Below are positions 21,531 to 32,649 of a stretch of DNA of 64,000 nt, piece after piece. The position numbers were made by a program, and so were the translations under genes. Position 1 is the stretch's first letter; each line of letters opens with the position of its first letter. Below the pieces are notes generated by a model. That model searched no databases, was not told the DNA's origin, and saw only the letters and a list, made by a program, of their open reading frames with translations. Location of the stretch: positions 18,545,501 through 18,609,500 of the forward strand of contig NC_084942.1 of NCBI RefSeq assembly GCF_958298935.1, given 5' to 3'. Source of the stretch: Phragmites australis. Lineage: Eukaryota > Streptophyta > Magnoliopsida > Poales > Poaceae.

Positions 21531-24500
21531 ATGTGCGGCATAGCCCTCGTCCTTTCCGGCGACCGCCTACTTGTCCCCTCCGACGCCGCCGGCTCATCGG
21601 AAACCAGGAACTCCGGCGAGGTATTTCTACTACCATCCTTCGCGACCTCCCAAACCCATACTGCCAGTGCCTTGAATCCAGTGTGGTTTACCAAACCCTA
21701 AACCCTAGTTGATCTAGGCTGACCTGCTGCTTTGTACGCGAGTACAGGGGAACGGCGTGTTGGTGGATGAGCTCAAGGAAGCCCTGCGGCGGCCTGGCCC
21801 GGACAGCCTTTTCTGCGAAAGGCTTCGGCTTTGCGCGGACGGCACGATTCTAGGTTGCTGGTGGCTCCATACGCGCGTGAATCTGGGTGAATTTTTATGG
21901 TCATTTCTTATAATGATTGTCGTGTGTTGCAGGGGGTGATGGCCGCAATGGTGGATGAGAGGGTAAAGGTGGTGCCATTGACGGTGGTGTTGCCGAGTTG
22001 TTCTTCATCGGAGCAACACTGCATCTCAGGAGAGCTGAGCCGGTTGCACAGCCGCTGGCGGCCCCCTCTGGAAGTGTTCTTGTGTATAATGGTAATGCTC
22101 TTGAGCTTGATGTAATGTTGCTTCCTTTTCTGTCTTCACAAACTGTTGTCTTACAGTGATATATGCTGAACTAGGTGAGATATATGGAGGAATTCAAGTT
22201 GCTGATGAGGAAATAACACCGATCTCTGTTTTCCTCACTGGAATCTTGTTGTTCATGTGACTGCCATGGTCTTGATAGAGATAATACATGTCCTTGTTGT
22301 GGGAGTGTAGGTGAATCAATTCCGCACATCCTCTCCACCATCAAAGGCCCATGGGCTTTGATATACTGGCAGGCAGGTAATTGTTATGATTGTCCTATTT
22401 CTACTCTGTTGGAGATTGTCTTTCTAACATCACAACCACCTTGAACTCCCAGATGGACTCAAATATAATGTGGTTTGGCCGGGATGCATTTGGAAGAAGA
22501 AGCCTCTTGGTACACTGGCCCACAGCTGATGATTCTCGCTTCATATTATCATCAGTTGCACCCCCTTCATCTGCAAGGAATCACTTTGGTAAGATAGGCT
22601 TAATTTCCAGGAGTCTATCTTATCAGTAAGCTTTGATTTTGTCCGCACCTAATGTTTCTGGTGCTTTGGATAGTGATAGTGCTCATCTAATTTCACAAAT
22701 CCAATCTCATGTGTATGGTCTTCTCCTCTGATACAGCTTCAACAGTAAATGGTTTGGTGTCTGATCCTGATATGTCTGGCTATACCAAATCTAGCTACTG
22801 GGAAGAGCTTCCTTGTGGGATATACACCATCCACTTGAAACACTTTGGAAAAAATGGCACATGTGTGAAGGAAGGTTGTATTGTTAAGGTTAGGAAACAT
22901 GAGTGGACGGATTCTTCACTGAATAAATTAATTCAATGGGAGAGGAAATCGACAATTCCTACTGTGGAGTATTGACGAAGGGAACCATCACTTGTCTTAG
23001 AGCTTCATAAACACAAGAGAAGCTGAAGATAATACAAATAATGGGGTCGCGAGGAGAGATCTCCTGTCAGATTTTAGTTTATGTGCAGCAAATTGCATAA
23101 CACAGTCAGGTACAAGAAATGTTTACTACTGAAATTTCATGAAATAATTCATCTTAGAGAGTTCTTTATACTAATATTCTTTTTACCATGATATTTCAAT
23201 TCAGCACATAGAGTATTGGTTGCATTACGGGAATCTTCATATTTCCTCGTATTGCATTTCTTGTTAGTCTATCAGGGAACACTGAGTCTTTTCATGTGTA
23301 CAGGGTGGTCTAAATAAACTTATGGACAACGAGTTAGCCCCAATAGCAGTCCTTTTTTCCAGTGGCTTAGACTCCATGATACTTGCAGCATTGTTAGACC
23401 AGTGCATTGATTCCAAATGTAAGTTCAACTATTACTTTTACTTTGTTCCATTTAAACTTTCAAAGTTATCTTTTTTATGTAAATTTTTTGCAAGAAGAAT
23501 AGGTTCATGGCAGTCCCTAAACTCCAATATGTGTGTAAAACTACTTAAGATTTCCAACAGGGGCCATTGATTTGTTAAATGTCAGTTTTGACGGGCATCT
23601 CGCTCCAGATAGGATTTCTGCAATAGCAGGGCTGAGGGAGCTTCAGAGGATCTCCCCGCTCCGGAGGTGATTTGACTTCAGAGGCCTTGTTTGGCAGAGC
23701 TCAAGCTCCCAGCTCCACGTCAGATCTTGCTTTTGTAGGCTAAAACAAAGTGATTTAAGTCTCTATTTTTAGACTAAAATGAAAATAAAATAGCTCATCC
23801 AAACACCCTCGGTGTACCCACATTTCCAGCCCCACAAATTTCTGGAGCTAGGAATACCCAGCTCCAAGAATTCTTGGGGCTGGAGCTCTGCTAAACAGGC
23901 CCTGGACATGTCATTTTTCTTAGCCCTGACAGCGTGTATGATCTAATACTGAATGTATTTGATTTTCTTTTAATGCTATAAATTCATATAGCCCCATATT
24001 AATTGCACAGGAAGATTGACGGTGTCATCCATCATTTCTGTTGCACATGAAACTCTGGACTCAATTTCTTACACTCCTATAGCCAAATGAGTTTCTTGTC
24101 TGTTATGATATTTCCTCTGCACTTAGCCATCAGATGATCAATTTGATTCAATGCAAGCTGTGCTATATCCTGCATGATTTTACTTGTGCTCTTTCCTGGT
24201 TAATCATCCAAGTTCATTATCTGTTTTGGTTATTGGTTTAGCTGTAAATGTTGTGTCACTTTGAACCGAGTGATTATTTTATTGTACTTGTGTTCTTTGC
24301 AGATGGCGTCTTGTTGAGATTGACACTGCTTTGACAGGGAAAAGTGAACACGTGATGTCACTCATACACCCTTCAGATACCTATATGGTGTGTATCTTTC
24401 TATTAGAGCTTTGATATGTTAGTTCCATTGCTTTACACGTGATGTCACTCATCCACCTAAATTGTCCGTGCACCTGCACTCTGCTTACTTGTTCTTGGAT

Positions 24501-25984
24501 TTGGATTTTTGGAATGGTGACATAAACTTCACTTTTGTATCGTGTACAGGATTTAAACATTGGTATTGCCCTCTGGTTGGCTTCTGGTGGGGATGGCTGC
24601 GTGGATGGGAGTAAATGTCATATGCAAGATGGCTCTCGCTATAAGTACAGGTCAACATCTAGAGTCCTTATAGTTGGTTCTGGGGCTGACGAGTAGTGTG
24701 CTGGTTATGTTAGACATCAGACTAAATATAGGCTTGGAGGGTATGTCTATGCATCAATTTTATTTGTTGCATGTAAGATAATACAATGAATGTCAAAATG
24801 TTTGTGCACTGTAATCGCAAGAATCCTATTAATTACTTCTGAGTTTTTGTGCCCCTGTTTAGCTGGAATGCACTGGATGAGGGAGATGAGACTCGATGTG
24901 CAAAGAATATGGAAAAGAAATATGGGAAGAGATGATACGTGCATTTCCGACCATGGCAAGGAGGCAGGACAGCGTCTTGTTTCTTTGTTTTATAAATTTG
25001 AATGCTTAGCACTTTCAGTTAAGATTTGGGTTTAATCCTTTAGCTGTCTAATGTGTACTATTGTCCATCCTGCAGGCTCGATTTCCATTTCTTGATGAGA
25101 ATGTGATAAAAACTCTGCTGAAAATTCTGTTATGGGATATCGCTAAACTTGACGAATCTGTGGGGAAGGGCGACAAGATCTTGAAGGAGGTTTGCATTTT
25201 ATTTGCCTTACTTTAAATGGAACTTGTTACATTGCATTCCAATTTGCATTTCAAATCCACATGCTAGCTGAGTGCACGAGTTATGAGGATTGAAGGATAC
25301 TGTCTAATGACACATTTACCAAGGTGGTAATCCAATAAGCGAAACTGGCTTGCAAAATTCCCTTTGTGGAAACTGAAATCTATGTCTGATATGATGACGA
25401 CTTGCACCTTTTTTTGTTCTGTGCATGAATGTTGGTTAATAACATGGTACTCACCCACTGTCACAATCATCATCTCCTTTTATGTTGAAGGTTGCAAGGC
25501 TGCTGGGTCTGCACGAAGCTGCTCTACAGCCAAAGCGAGCAATCTAGGTGCATATTCTAACAAGTTATTTCGGCTTTGTCAATAAGAGTACCCAATAATT
25601 AACAAAATCTTTGAGAGGAAATAATGGTAATATTTTGTGTAGCAAAAATGCACACAATTTAGAATGTAGAGAAGAGGTCAACCATCTGTTATTGTTGATT
25701 CTTCAAAGCCACAATATCTCTGCTAAAACCTTTGGTACATGTCAGTACCATGATAATCATGTTCAGCAGCATTTTCTTTGCTTCCGCACATAATTTAGCA
25801 TGAGCAGTTTTCGTACGAAACGCTTAAGCTAACTCTTGACTCTTCTTCCATCCTATGCTTTACACAGTTTGGTTCAAGAATAGCAAGGGAGTCAAACCAC
25901 AAGAACTTCAGGAGCAACCTGGCAGCAAACCAGGCATCAGCAGGCAGCACGCTGGTCACCGGAGGCCACCTCCTGCTCCTGTGA
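21531..25984 (+). pseudogene. Asparagine-synthetase-domain protein (ASNSD1-like), multi-exon pseudogene
   Basis: About 15 exons can be followed: 21531-21620, 21748-~21877, 21933-22091, 22175-22376, 22453-22588, 22737-23109, ~23205, 23304-23418, 23561-23666, 24303-24387, 24550-24740, 24863-~24962, 25076-25189, 25491-25547, 25868-25984. The N-terminus MCGIALVLSGDR has the class II amidotransferase Cys2; later MWFGRDAFGRRSLL, PIAVLFSSGLDSMILAALL (ATP pyrophosphatase SGLDS loop) and RVLIVGSGADE follow. Most splice sites are still GT-AG. The frame is destroyed by TGA at 21956-21958, indels in exon 4 near 22220, TGA at 22973-22975, TAG at 24694-24696 (right after GADE), a +2 shift near 24890 and TAG at 25545-25547. 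Family role: asparagine-synthetase-like protein of uncertain activity. Confidence 0.88.
23683..23902. repeat. MITE in an intron of the ASNSD1-like pseudogene
   Basis: 220 bp with inverted ends GGCCTTGTTTGGCAGAGCTC and GAGCTCTGCTAAACAGGCCC (about 17 of 20 match when folded). A related element lies at 45758-45920. No clear target duplication, so the superfamily is open. Confidence 0.7.
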
Positions 25985-26470
25985 TGCAAAGGAGCCCCTG
26001 CAGGGCACACCCAGCCATTTTCCCATGCCAAGACTAAGAATCAATCATCAATCAGTCGTCAATCGAGCTCGGTAGACCTGCGGCAGCGCCACGGCACGTT
26101 TTGCTGCTACACAGATGGCTGTCTTTGGCTTGGTTTGGTTTTGCAGAGTCCTTAGCAGCTAGATGGAGCATCATCACCATTGCTGCTACTATCTGTAGTT
26201 ATCCCTGGCTATTTCAGGGCTTGAAAGTCTTGTTCCATTGGTTTTTACTGTATGTAACGAATGCTTAAAAGAGGCCAGCTGGTTGGCTCGGTCTGATGTG
26301 GTGCCTGTGTGGGCTTGTTGGGCCGGCGTGGGCCTGGCCGTATGGAGCCAATTTTTTTTGTGTGTAAGTAAATCCTTGGTGGAAAAAGTCCACCTCGCGA
26401 ACCCAATCGACCGGCTACGTGTGTGCCTTGGCTCCGCGCACACGGCAATCCACCCACTTCAGTCGCCTCT
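25985..26470. other. 3' flank of the ASNSD1-like pseudogene and upstream promoter of TAF8
   Basis: No ORF is supported here. The 26300-26470 part is the proximal upstream region of TAF8 (GC rises toward 26450). Confidence 0.5.
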
Positions 26471-26473
26471 CCT

Positions 26474-26564
26474 CTATAAGAGGCCGCCCCACCCAGCTTT
26501 TCCTTCGTCTCCGTCTCTGTCCGCCTCGCTCGCTCGCGTGCTTGGATCCGAGCCCAAACCCTAA
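26474..26564 (+). promoter_or_regulatory. TAF8 core promoter: TATA-like box and telo-box
   Basis: CTCTATAAGAGG (26472-26483) is a reasonable TATA box, and a pyrimidine-rich TCGTCTCCGTCTCTGTCCGC stretch follows as a likely start region. AAACCCTAA at 26556-26564 is a telo-box, an element common just downstream of starts of plant translation and cell-cycle genes. Confidence 0.55.
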
Positions 26565-26892
26565 CCCCCAACGGTACCCTCCCCGCCTCCCCGGACCCGA
26601 CGGAACCCTAGACCCTTCCCCTTCATCGATTTCCCGCCTAATCCTCCCGGCTCTGCTCCCCTCCATCGCGCGCTCGCTTCCAATTCGAATTGGTTCGCTT
26701 CGAATTCGAACTTGGATCCTCCCCGGGAGCGGGAGCGGGAGCGAGGGCGAGCTGGAGGGGGGGAGGAGGGACCGATTCGATGCGGTGCTGCGCGTAGGTC
26801 AACCGATTCGGACCGGGCGGTGGCGCGGTCGGCGGGATCTGGACCCTAGAGCTGGCCGGATCTGAGACCGCGCCGGTGGGGTGCTCGGCGGT

Positions 26893-26934
26893 ATGAGTGG
26901 CTTGGAAATTGGGGGAGGACAAGCCGAGATATGA
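26893..26934 (+). CDS. uORF of TAF8, 13 residues, overlaps the main ATG
   Basis: ATG at 26893 opens a 13-codon frame (MSGLEIGGGQAEI) whose TGA (26932-26934) overlaps the main start codon in the arrangement ATATGAG. Main translation would need leaky scanning or coupled termination and reinitiation, so the uORF may lower TAF8 output. Whether the transcript starts upstream of it is inferred from the TATA position. Confidence 0.5.
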   Translation: MSGLEIGGGQAEI

Positions 26935-28007
26935 GTGGAGGCGGCGGGAGCGGCGGCGGGGACGAGTTCGGGCGGGCGGTGGCGCGCCCCGCGGTCGCGC
27001 AGGAGCTGGAGGCGGCGGGGTTCGACTGCGCGCACCGCTCGGCGGTGGACGCGCTCGTCGATGTCCTCCTCCGCTACGTCGCCCACCTTGGCCGGTCCGC
27101 GGCGTTCCACGCCAGCCTTGCCGGCCGCGCGCTCGCCAACGAGTGCGACATCATCCAGGCGCTCGAGGAGGTGGGCGCCGACACCGATGGGTTCGCCGGC
27201 GCGGCCGCCACGGACCACTGCCTCGTCGGCTCGGGCGTCATCAGGGACCTCATGACGTTCGTCGACTCCAAGGACGAGGTGCCGTTCGTGCGGCCGCTGC
27301 CCAGGTTCCCCGTGCCGCGCGTGCAGCCACAGCCCTCTGCCAGCTTCGCAGTGGCGGGGATGGAGACCGGGATGAGGCACGTGCCGGAGTGGCTCCCGGT
27401 GTTCCCGGATCCGCACACCTATGTGAGGACGGAGGTGTGGGTTGAGCCGCCTTCCAAGGACAGGGTGGACAAGGTGGAGCAGGTGCGGCAACGGAGGAAA
27501 GCTGAGAAGTCGCTGCTGAGCTTGCAGCAAAGGCTGGCACTTGCCGGTGCTGATGGGTTTCGTCCAGCGGTTGCACAGGATAGTGCAGAGAAGGGGAAGG
27601 AAGTACAGGCAGCTGGGAGCAAGAGAAATCCATTTTTTGAGCCAGCATTGCCGCCTGGAGATAAGGATGTATCCGAGGTTGATATGCCTCCTGAAAAGAA
27701 GAAACTATCTGTCCTTGAGGCATTCGCCCCTGCTATACAGGCAGCAACATTCATGGAGCTTGATGCTGGGACAGGTGGGGACCAGAGTCAGAACCAAAGG
27801 AGCATCGTCCCAAAAGAGAGGGCGCCGGTGCACCTCAAGATTGGGATTGACAAGAAGCCGTTAGTGGCAGCACTGAATTCAAAAGCCCTGGATCTGAGGG
27901 AGGATCCTTCCTTCTTGAAGGAGGAAGCAAAGGATGACCGGAAGCGGAGAGCTGGCATCATATTGAGAGCATCAATGGAGAACGCACAGGAACTTCCTCA
28001 GCTTTAA
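26931..28007 (+). CDS. TAF8: TFIID subunit 8 (TAF8), single coding exon
   Basis: The 358-residue protein starts MSGGGGSGGGDEFGRAVARP. Residues about 15-95 form the bromo-associated histone fold (AVDALVDVLLRYVAHLGRSA and NECDIIQALEEVG), which in TFIID pairs with TAF10. Residues 149-170 carry the TAF8 C-terminal signature RHVPEWLPVFPDPHTYVRTEVW. A coiled, basic stretch (RVDKVEQVRQRRKAEKSLL) and a less conserved tail ending ENAQELPQL follow. Length agrees with plant TAF8 proteins (about 350-370). TAF8 links the TAF2-TAF10 module to core TFIID and acts in the nucleus at Pol II promoters. The first half is very GC-rich, as in many grass genes. No damage is visible. Confidence 0.95.
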   Translation: MSGGGGSGGGDEFGRAVARPAVAQELEAAGFDCAHRSAVDALVDVLLRYVAHLGRSAAFHASLAGRALANECDIIQALEEVGADTDGFAGAAATDHCLVGSGVIRDLMTFVDSKDEVPFVRPLPRFPVPRVQPQPSASFAVAGMETGMRHVPEWLPVFPDPHTYVRTEVWVEPPSKDRVDKVEQVRQRRKAEKSLLSLQQRLALAGADGFRPAVAQDSAEKGKEVQAAGSKRNPFFEPALPPGDKDVSEVDMPPEKKKLSVLEAFAPAIQAATFMELDAGTGGDQSQNQRSIVPKERAPVHLKIGIDKKPLVAALNSKALDLREDPSFLKEEAKDDRKRRAGIILRASMENAQELPQL

Positions 28008-28125
28008 AGTGGTTTGTGGAGGAAGTGCAGTACCCATAATAGAGTTGCATCATGGTGTGATTGGGATCATTGGAGCTATGGATGTTCCAAATTTATGGTG
28101 GGACTTCAATTTCAAGAATCTTGAG
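28008..28125 (+). other. TAF8 3'UTR, first segment, ending in a possible splice donor
   Basis: The sequence stays moderately GC-rich to TTGAG|GTATGTTG at 28126. A matching acceptor GTGCAG|GCC is found at 30386/30387, after which GC content rises again to about 31070. This suggests a 3'UTR intron of about 2.26 kb. Without transcript data the second UTR exon (about 30387-31070) could instead be a separate transcript. Confidence 0.35.
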
Positions 28126-28779
28126 GTATGTTGAAATCATTTCGCTTGTGGTAACCTATTGTCCTGGCTGCCAAATGCTCTAGAGGTCCATGCAAGCCAA
28201 ACCTATTTAATTGAATGTGATTGGATTCACATCAATTTGTAGTCTTCATCGCATTAAATTGGAGTGTAGGTATCAGAATGATGAAATGCTTTGTTGATTT
28301 TAACTAGGCAATGTAGTGGTAGTGTATGTGTTAAAATTGCTGCTCACTTAGGACAATGGTACAGAGCTGTAGTATAACATCTATATAGAATATGCATATA
28401 TCTAGTAAGCATACACACTTTGACATCTTGTATTGTAACTTTGGTGCTTGTTTTAAACTCACCTTTTAGGTTGGCTTGCTCTGCTCAGTAATGTTAACAT
28501 CTGAATTACGAAGTTAAAATTTGAGCATTGATGAGGTTTTCTTTGGTTTCCCTCATGTGTGCCATTTTAGAGAATAAAGAGCCCACTGTAAGCATTCACC
28601 ATTTCTTCTATGCAATGTACAGTAAGGATAGTATAAAATCTGTTATTCGATTGTCAAGAGGAAATTTTTATCTTGGTGTACACCAAAAAGGGATAATAGT
28701 TTGATTAACCAACTACATGGAAGTAGGCTATCAATTAAGAGAGAATTTTGTACATTGGCTCTCTTAGCAACACTGTTTT

Positions 28780-29110
28780 AAAAGCAGCTGCCTAGCCCGT
28801 TTAGGCGCTAGGTGCCATGCTCCTGTAGTGCCTTATATCCTTCCTAGGTGGCTTTCTGCCTTGCTTGCCTAATTGGTGATAATGCCGCTAGGCGGCCCAG
28901 TGATTTTTGAAACATTGATCAGCAACACTGCACTAAAGTGTTATTATATGTTAAAGAGATGGCAATTTGGTTAGAACTTTAAGGTAGTGTTGCCCTTGGT
29001 GGCTGCCTAGCCCGCCTATGCACCACCTAGGTGCTAGGTGACAAAATCCCGCCTAGCCCCACCTATGCCCACCTAATTGTCAATTAGGTGCTAGGCACTG
29101 GTCTGCCGTC
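28780..29110. repeat. Worn repeat of the CCTAGGCG type (probable hAT-like MITE remains)
   Basis: Two blocks (28785-28905 and 28990-29105) share phrases such as GCTGCCTAGCCCG, GGTGCTAGG and TGCCTAATTGG. They look like remains of one or two MITEs in the putative TAF8 3'UTR intron. Ends are not resolved. Confidence 0.4.
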
Positions 29111-29389
29111 CAACTAGAGCCTAGAGGACCATCCGTTTAAGTTGATACAAAATACACTAGAGGATATTTCCGTACCTCTGAGCTGATTATGTAACTAAAT
29201 TTCTAGTCTTGTTCTCCCCATATTATCCATATTTGAATTCTAAAAGATCACATATGTCAGCAACTCGACTACTATGAGGCTTCCTTACGTTATGGTAGAT
29301 TATGATAGTTCTGTTTGGTGGAAATGCTTTAGATATTTCAGTGTTCGGTTAACTGTTATTTCTCTCTAAACAGTGCTACAAAATATATA

Positions 29390-29646
29390 CTCCTTCTGTT
29401 CTCAAATAGATGTCGTTTATGGATGTGTACAGTCAAACTTTATAAACTTTGACCACGAAAATACACAAAAGTATTACGATTTGTCATATGAAAATGATAT
29501 TAGTAGATTTTTCATAAAAATACTTTCAAATGATTATATTTTCAATAACTTTTGATAACAAATACTTAGAAAAAGCAGTGGTCAAAGGCATGCATTGGAA
29601 ACCGCATTGATGTCCTAAACAACAAGCAAAAAAAGATTGGAGGTAG
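29390..29646 (+). repeat. Stowaway MITE (Tc1/mariner type)
   Basis: 257 bp bounded by TA dinucleotides (29388-29389, 29647-29648). The left end is CTCCTTCTGTTCTCAAATAG and the right end GATTGGAGGTAG, the usual CTCCCTCCGT-like Stowaway termini. It lies in the putative TAF8 3'UTR intron. Confidence 0.85.
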
Positions 29647-30099
29647 TATTTCCATGTTCCAAATAATGGAAACGTTTCTAAAGACGGAGAGGAAAAGAGG
29701 TCTTCACCGCATGGCCCTTTATTGTATTCATGCTGCCTCTTTAAAGGTTGGCAGGATAGCTGTTTTTTGTGTGCCTCCATTGTTGCTTTAGTTGTAGAAT
29801 GCCTTGTGTTTCCAAATACATATTTACACTGTGCTATGCATTTTGTTCTGTTTTGTTTGTATGAGAACAGCACGACTTTCCATGAGAAACTGATGAATGG
29901 CAGAGGTGCAGTAGTACTAATAGGAACCGTGAAGGAAAGCTAATTCAGCCAATATAGTATAAACAACCTAAAAGTTGATTGTCTCTGAAGTGAAAATAAC
30001 TCAATTCAGACTGTTAAGGATCAGCTTGGAATCCATCCAAAACAAATGTTACTTGATATTTAATGGATCATCCATCCATCGAACTGTCAATATGTGTTT

Positions 30100-30174
30100 G
30101 TTTGGAAAATCGTTGGGGCATACTAGCCTACCCGAACCTGTTTGGGACTAAATGGCTTTGTTGTTGTTTGTTGT
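30100..30174 (+). mobile_element. 5'-truncated retroposon (SINE-like) with a 26-bp target duplication
   Basis: The 75-bp insert contains TTTGGGACTAAATGGCTTTG and ends in a TTGTTGTTTGTTG tail, the tail type of Au-like SINEs. It is flanked by ATCCATCGAACTGTCAATAT... (30074-30099) and ATCCATCCAACTGTCAGTAT... (30175-30200), 24 of 26 identical. Confidence 0.7.
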
Positions 30175-31069
30175 ATCCATCCAACTGTCAGTATGTGTTT
30201 TATGTGCACGTGTCAAAAAGCTATGAAGTTTATTCAACGGATCAGATCTACTTTCCAGTACTTGTAGGGATTGTTTATCCTGGGACGACATTGTTGAAAG
30301 AAACTTCAACTGCTTCGTAATCAGCAGTAGTAAATTAGATATCAAATAAGTTACCATTTTGACTAAAGCTTTGGTGATTTGTGCAGGCCAGGCATCCGTG
30401 ATGCAACCTTCCTCCTATTGGAACAACACCAGAATTCAGAAGCGGTACTTAGAAGTTAGAACCTTTCTAACCTGCACCCAGGCTCTCCCACCTCCACCTG
30501 CTGTTTCCCTGGAATCACCAGGCGCGCTGATAAGCCCGGATCGTTGTATCTAAAGCTCCATCGTTTTCTCTTACTGAACCTGTTTCTGCTGGCATTTCGC
30601 CCGTAAGCGGGGTCACCTCATACCGGAGCTGATTTGGGAGGCCGTGTTTCTTCTTCCCCAGACATGGCGTCCAAAGAATGATGCTCCTGAGTTACTTTTG
30701 TAGCTGTATTCCTGGTAGATTGGAGAGATGTTTGTACAAAAGCTGACCTGATTCTCCTGACCAAGACTCAAGTCTCAACAGGATTGATGTACCTAGTGGG
30801 TTACTCTCTAGAGCCAGCTTCTTTATGCAATATGTTGGCCTAATCGCTACCGCGGTCGGGATGCGCTCCGAATACCCGATGAAGGATTCATTCGTGAGGA
30901 TTGATTGTTTCTACAGAGATTTTTCCTCCATGAGTTGTAGTGCTTTGTAGCTGCAGTGTTAGCGTGCCCCTTTCTGGGACTGTAATAACAGTGTACAATA
31001 TAATTTTTTCCCCTTGGCTTTTCTTCCTTATTCAACATGAGTATCCAACTATCTCCTGATTTCAATCTT

Positions 31070-31282
31070 GGAGGATTCGGAAGGCAGTGTTTATGGTGTT
31101 GATATGTGATTCTGGTGTGCTAACATTTCACGCTTTTACGTGGAACATGTGCATTTTTTTTTTGTGTGTTTTCGCTTTGCTTGTGCAATTGGATACAGTA
31201 ATTCGGTGTTTCTTTTTTTCTCCTTATTATGAAACGAAGATCATTCGGTGCAAGTGTGCCTGAGACGGAACCGGGGCAGCTT
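31070..31282. other. Spacer, no gene seen
   Basis: AT-rich with a T-run; likely downstream of the end of the TAF8 transcription unit. Confidence 0.4.
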
Positions 31283-31905
31283 TGGGCGTGTTTGGATGGT
31301 CGGCTCTCCTCATGTTTGCATCCGCGCGTGCAGTTGCTTGTGCTCAGCGCGTGTTTGGTTGCTCTCTCGCTTGCACCCGCCTGTGCAAACGCATCGAGCG
31401 AGCTTGGCTCCGCGCGTACGCCGGAATCGGGCGTACGCGCCGGGACTGGCTCGCTCGGTGCAAAAACACTGTGCATAATAATTTTTTTTATTTAACTCTA
31501 GATTTTATTTAGTGGTATAAGAGTGATTCAAAAATTCTAAATGTTTTCGTGAGCAAATTAGAGCTCACTATCAACCCATTTTAATTAATTTGATCCAAAA
31601 AATCTAAGTCAATATTTAATTAAAATTCTTCAAAAATTATAAAAAATTCACTAATATTCTTATCCTGTGATCTACTAATTTATAAAAATATTTTCAACCT
31701 AGGTTATTTGGTAAAAAAGTGAGTTTCTTTATAATGCAACGTATACTCATGCGGGCAACCAAATACAATCTTTTCTTAACCAGACTCAGCACATGCAGCC
31801 AACCAAACAGACCCTTATATGTATCAACTCAGCCTGACTCAATTCAGCCTGTATGACTCGTATGAATTAAACTGAGAACATTCGGGTAACCAAACAGATT
31901 CTTGT
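31283..31905 (+). mobile_element. Non-autonomous PIF/Harbinger (Tourist-like) element
   Basis: Left end GCGTGTTTGGATGGTCGG, followed by CATGTTTGCATCCGCGCG; right end CGGGTAACCAAACAG, preceded by ACTCATGCGGGCAACCAAA and GCAGCCAACCAAACAGACC. Both subterminal regions match those of the PIF element at 8125-11309, so this is likely a deletion derivative moved by the same transposase family. The interior (31480-31735) is AT-rich without a gene. Confidence 0.7.
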
Positions 31906-32071
31906 TCTTCAGCCGCCTTGGTCTATGTGGCCTGTGTGTGCTCTCCATGGTTGCCATTAACCTTGCCGTCCGCATCCTAGCAAGGGTCACGGCGGGCGCA
32001 GTTCGGTTTTCGGTGTCTGGCGCGAGCGTGAGAGGGCGGCGTCCGTGGTCTGCTTGGACTTCTAAATCCTA

Positions 32072-32638
32072 AAAAAAATTTATTTATATATTTTTGTCTT
32101 TAATAATAGCATAGATATGTGTCCACTTTCAAAATTAATAAAAATAGGCGTTTCTGGATCGCCCGCTGATCCATATGGATCACCCATACATTGGGCAATT
32201 CATTTAAAAATCATAAAAATATCATGTTTCAATACGCTCAAACCTTCAAAACACTATATCAATAGTCATTAAATATTCTTAAAAATGTTTTAGCGTAGAG
32301 GATGCTATTATCTTGTGCTCTACAAAATTTAACTCAAACAATTACTTGTACAACTCGAAACAAAAAAAAGACAAATTTAAGTGCTGAAATTTGTCTTTTT
32401 TTGTTTCTCAACTTATAGGTCATATTTGTTTCATAATTTTAAGACTATTTAGATAGTGTTTTGAAGGCATGAGAGCATTGGAACGTAATATTTTTGTGAT
32501 TTCGAAATAAATCGCCCAGTGTACCATCCATAGGGATCGCCCATTCCGCCGGTGATAAATAGCCTATTTTTGTAAATTTTGAAAATAGGCAAATATTTCT
32601 GCTATTTTCTAAAAATAAAAATATATAAATAAAAAATT
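32072..32638. mobile_element. Foldback MULE-type element with ~280-bp inverted arms
   Basis: The two halves are imperfect inverted copies through almost the whole length. Outer parts share TTTATTTATATATTTTT, further in both read AAAATAGGC, GATCGCCC, CCATA(T/G)GGATC and CCTTCAAAACACTAT. The loop is near 32370 (AAAGACAAATTT ... AAATTTGTCTTT). Flanks carry an exact 10-bp direct repeat TAAATCCTAA (32063-32072 and 32639-32648), i.e. a 9- or 10-bp target duplication as made by Mutator transposases. There is no ORF. A transcript would fold into a long hairpin. Confidence 0.82.
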
Positions 32639-32649
32639 TAAATCCTAAG

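Noticed and set aside
26799..27530. 243-codon minus ORF opposite TAF8
   Set aside because: Shadow of the GC-rich TAF8 exon; no domain.
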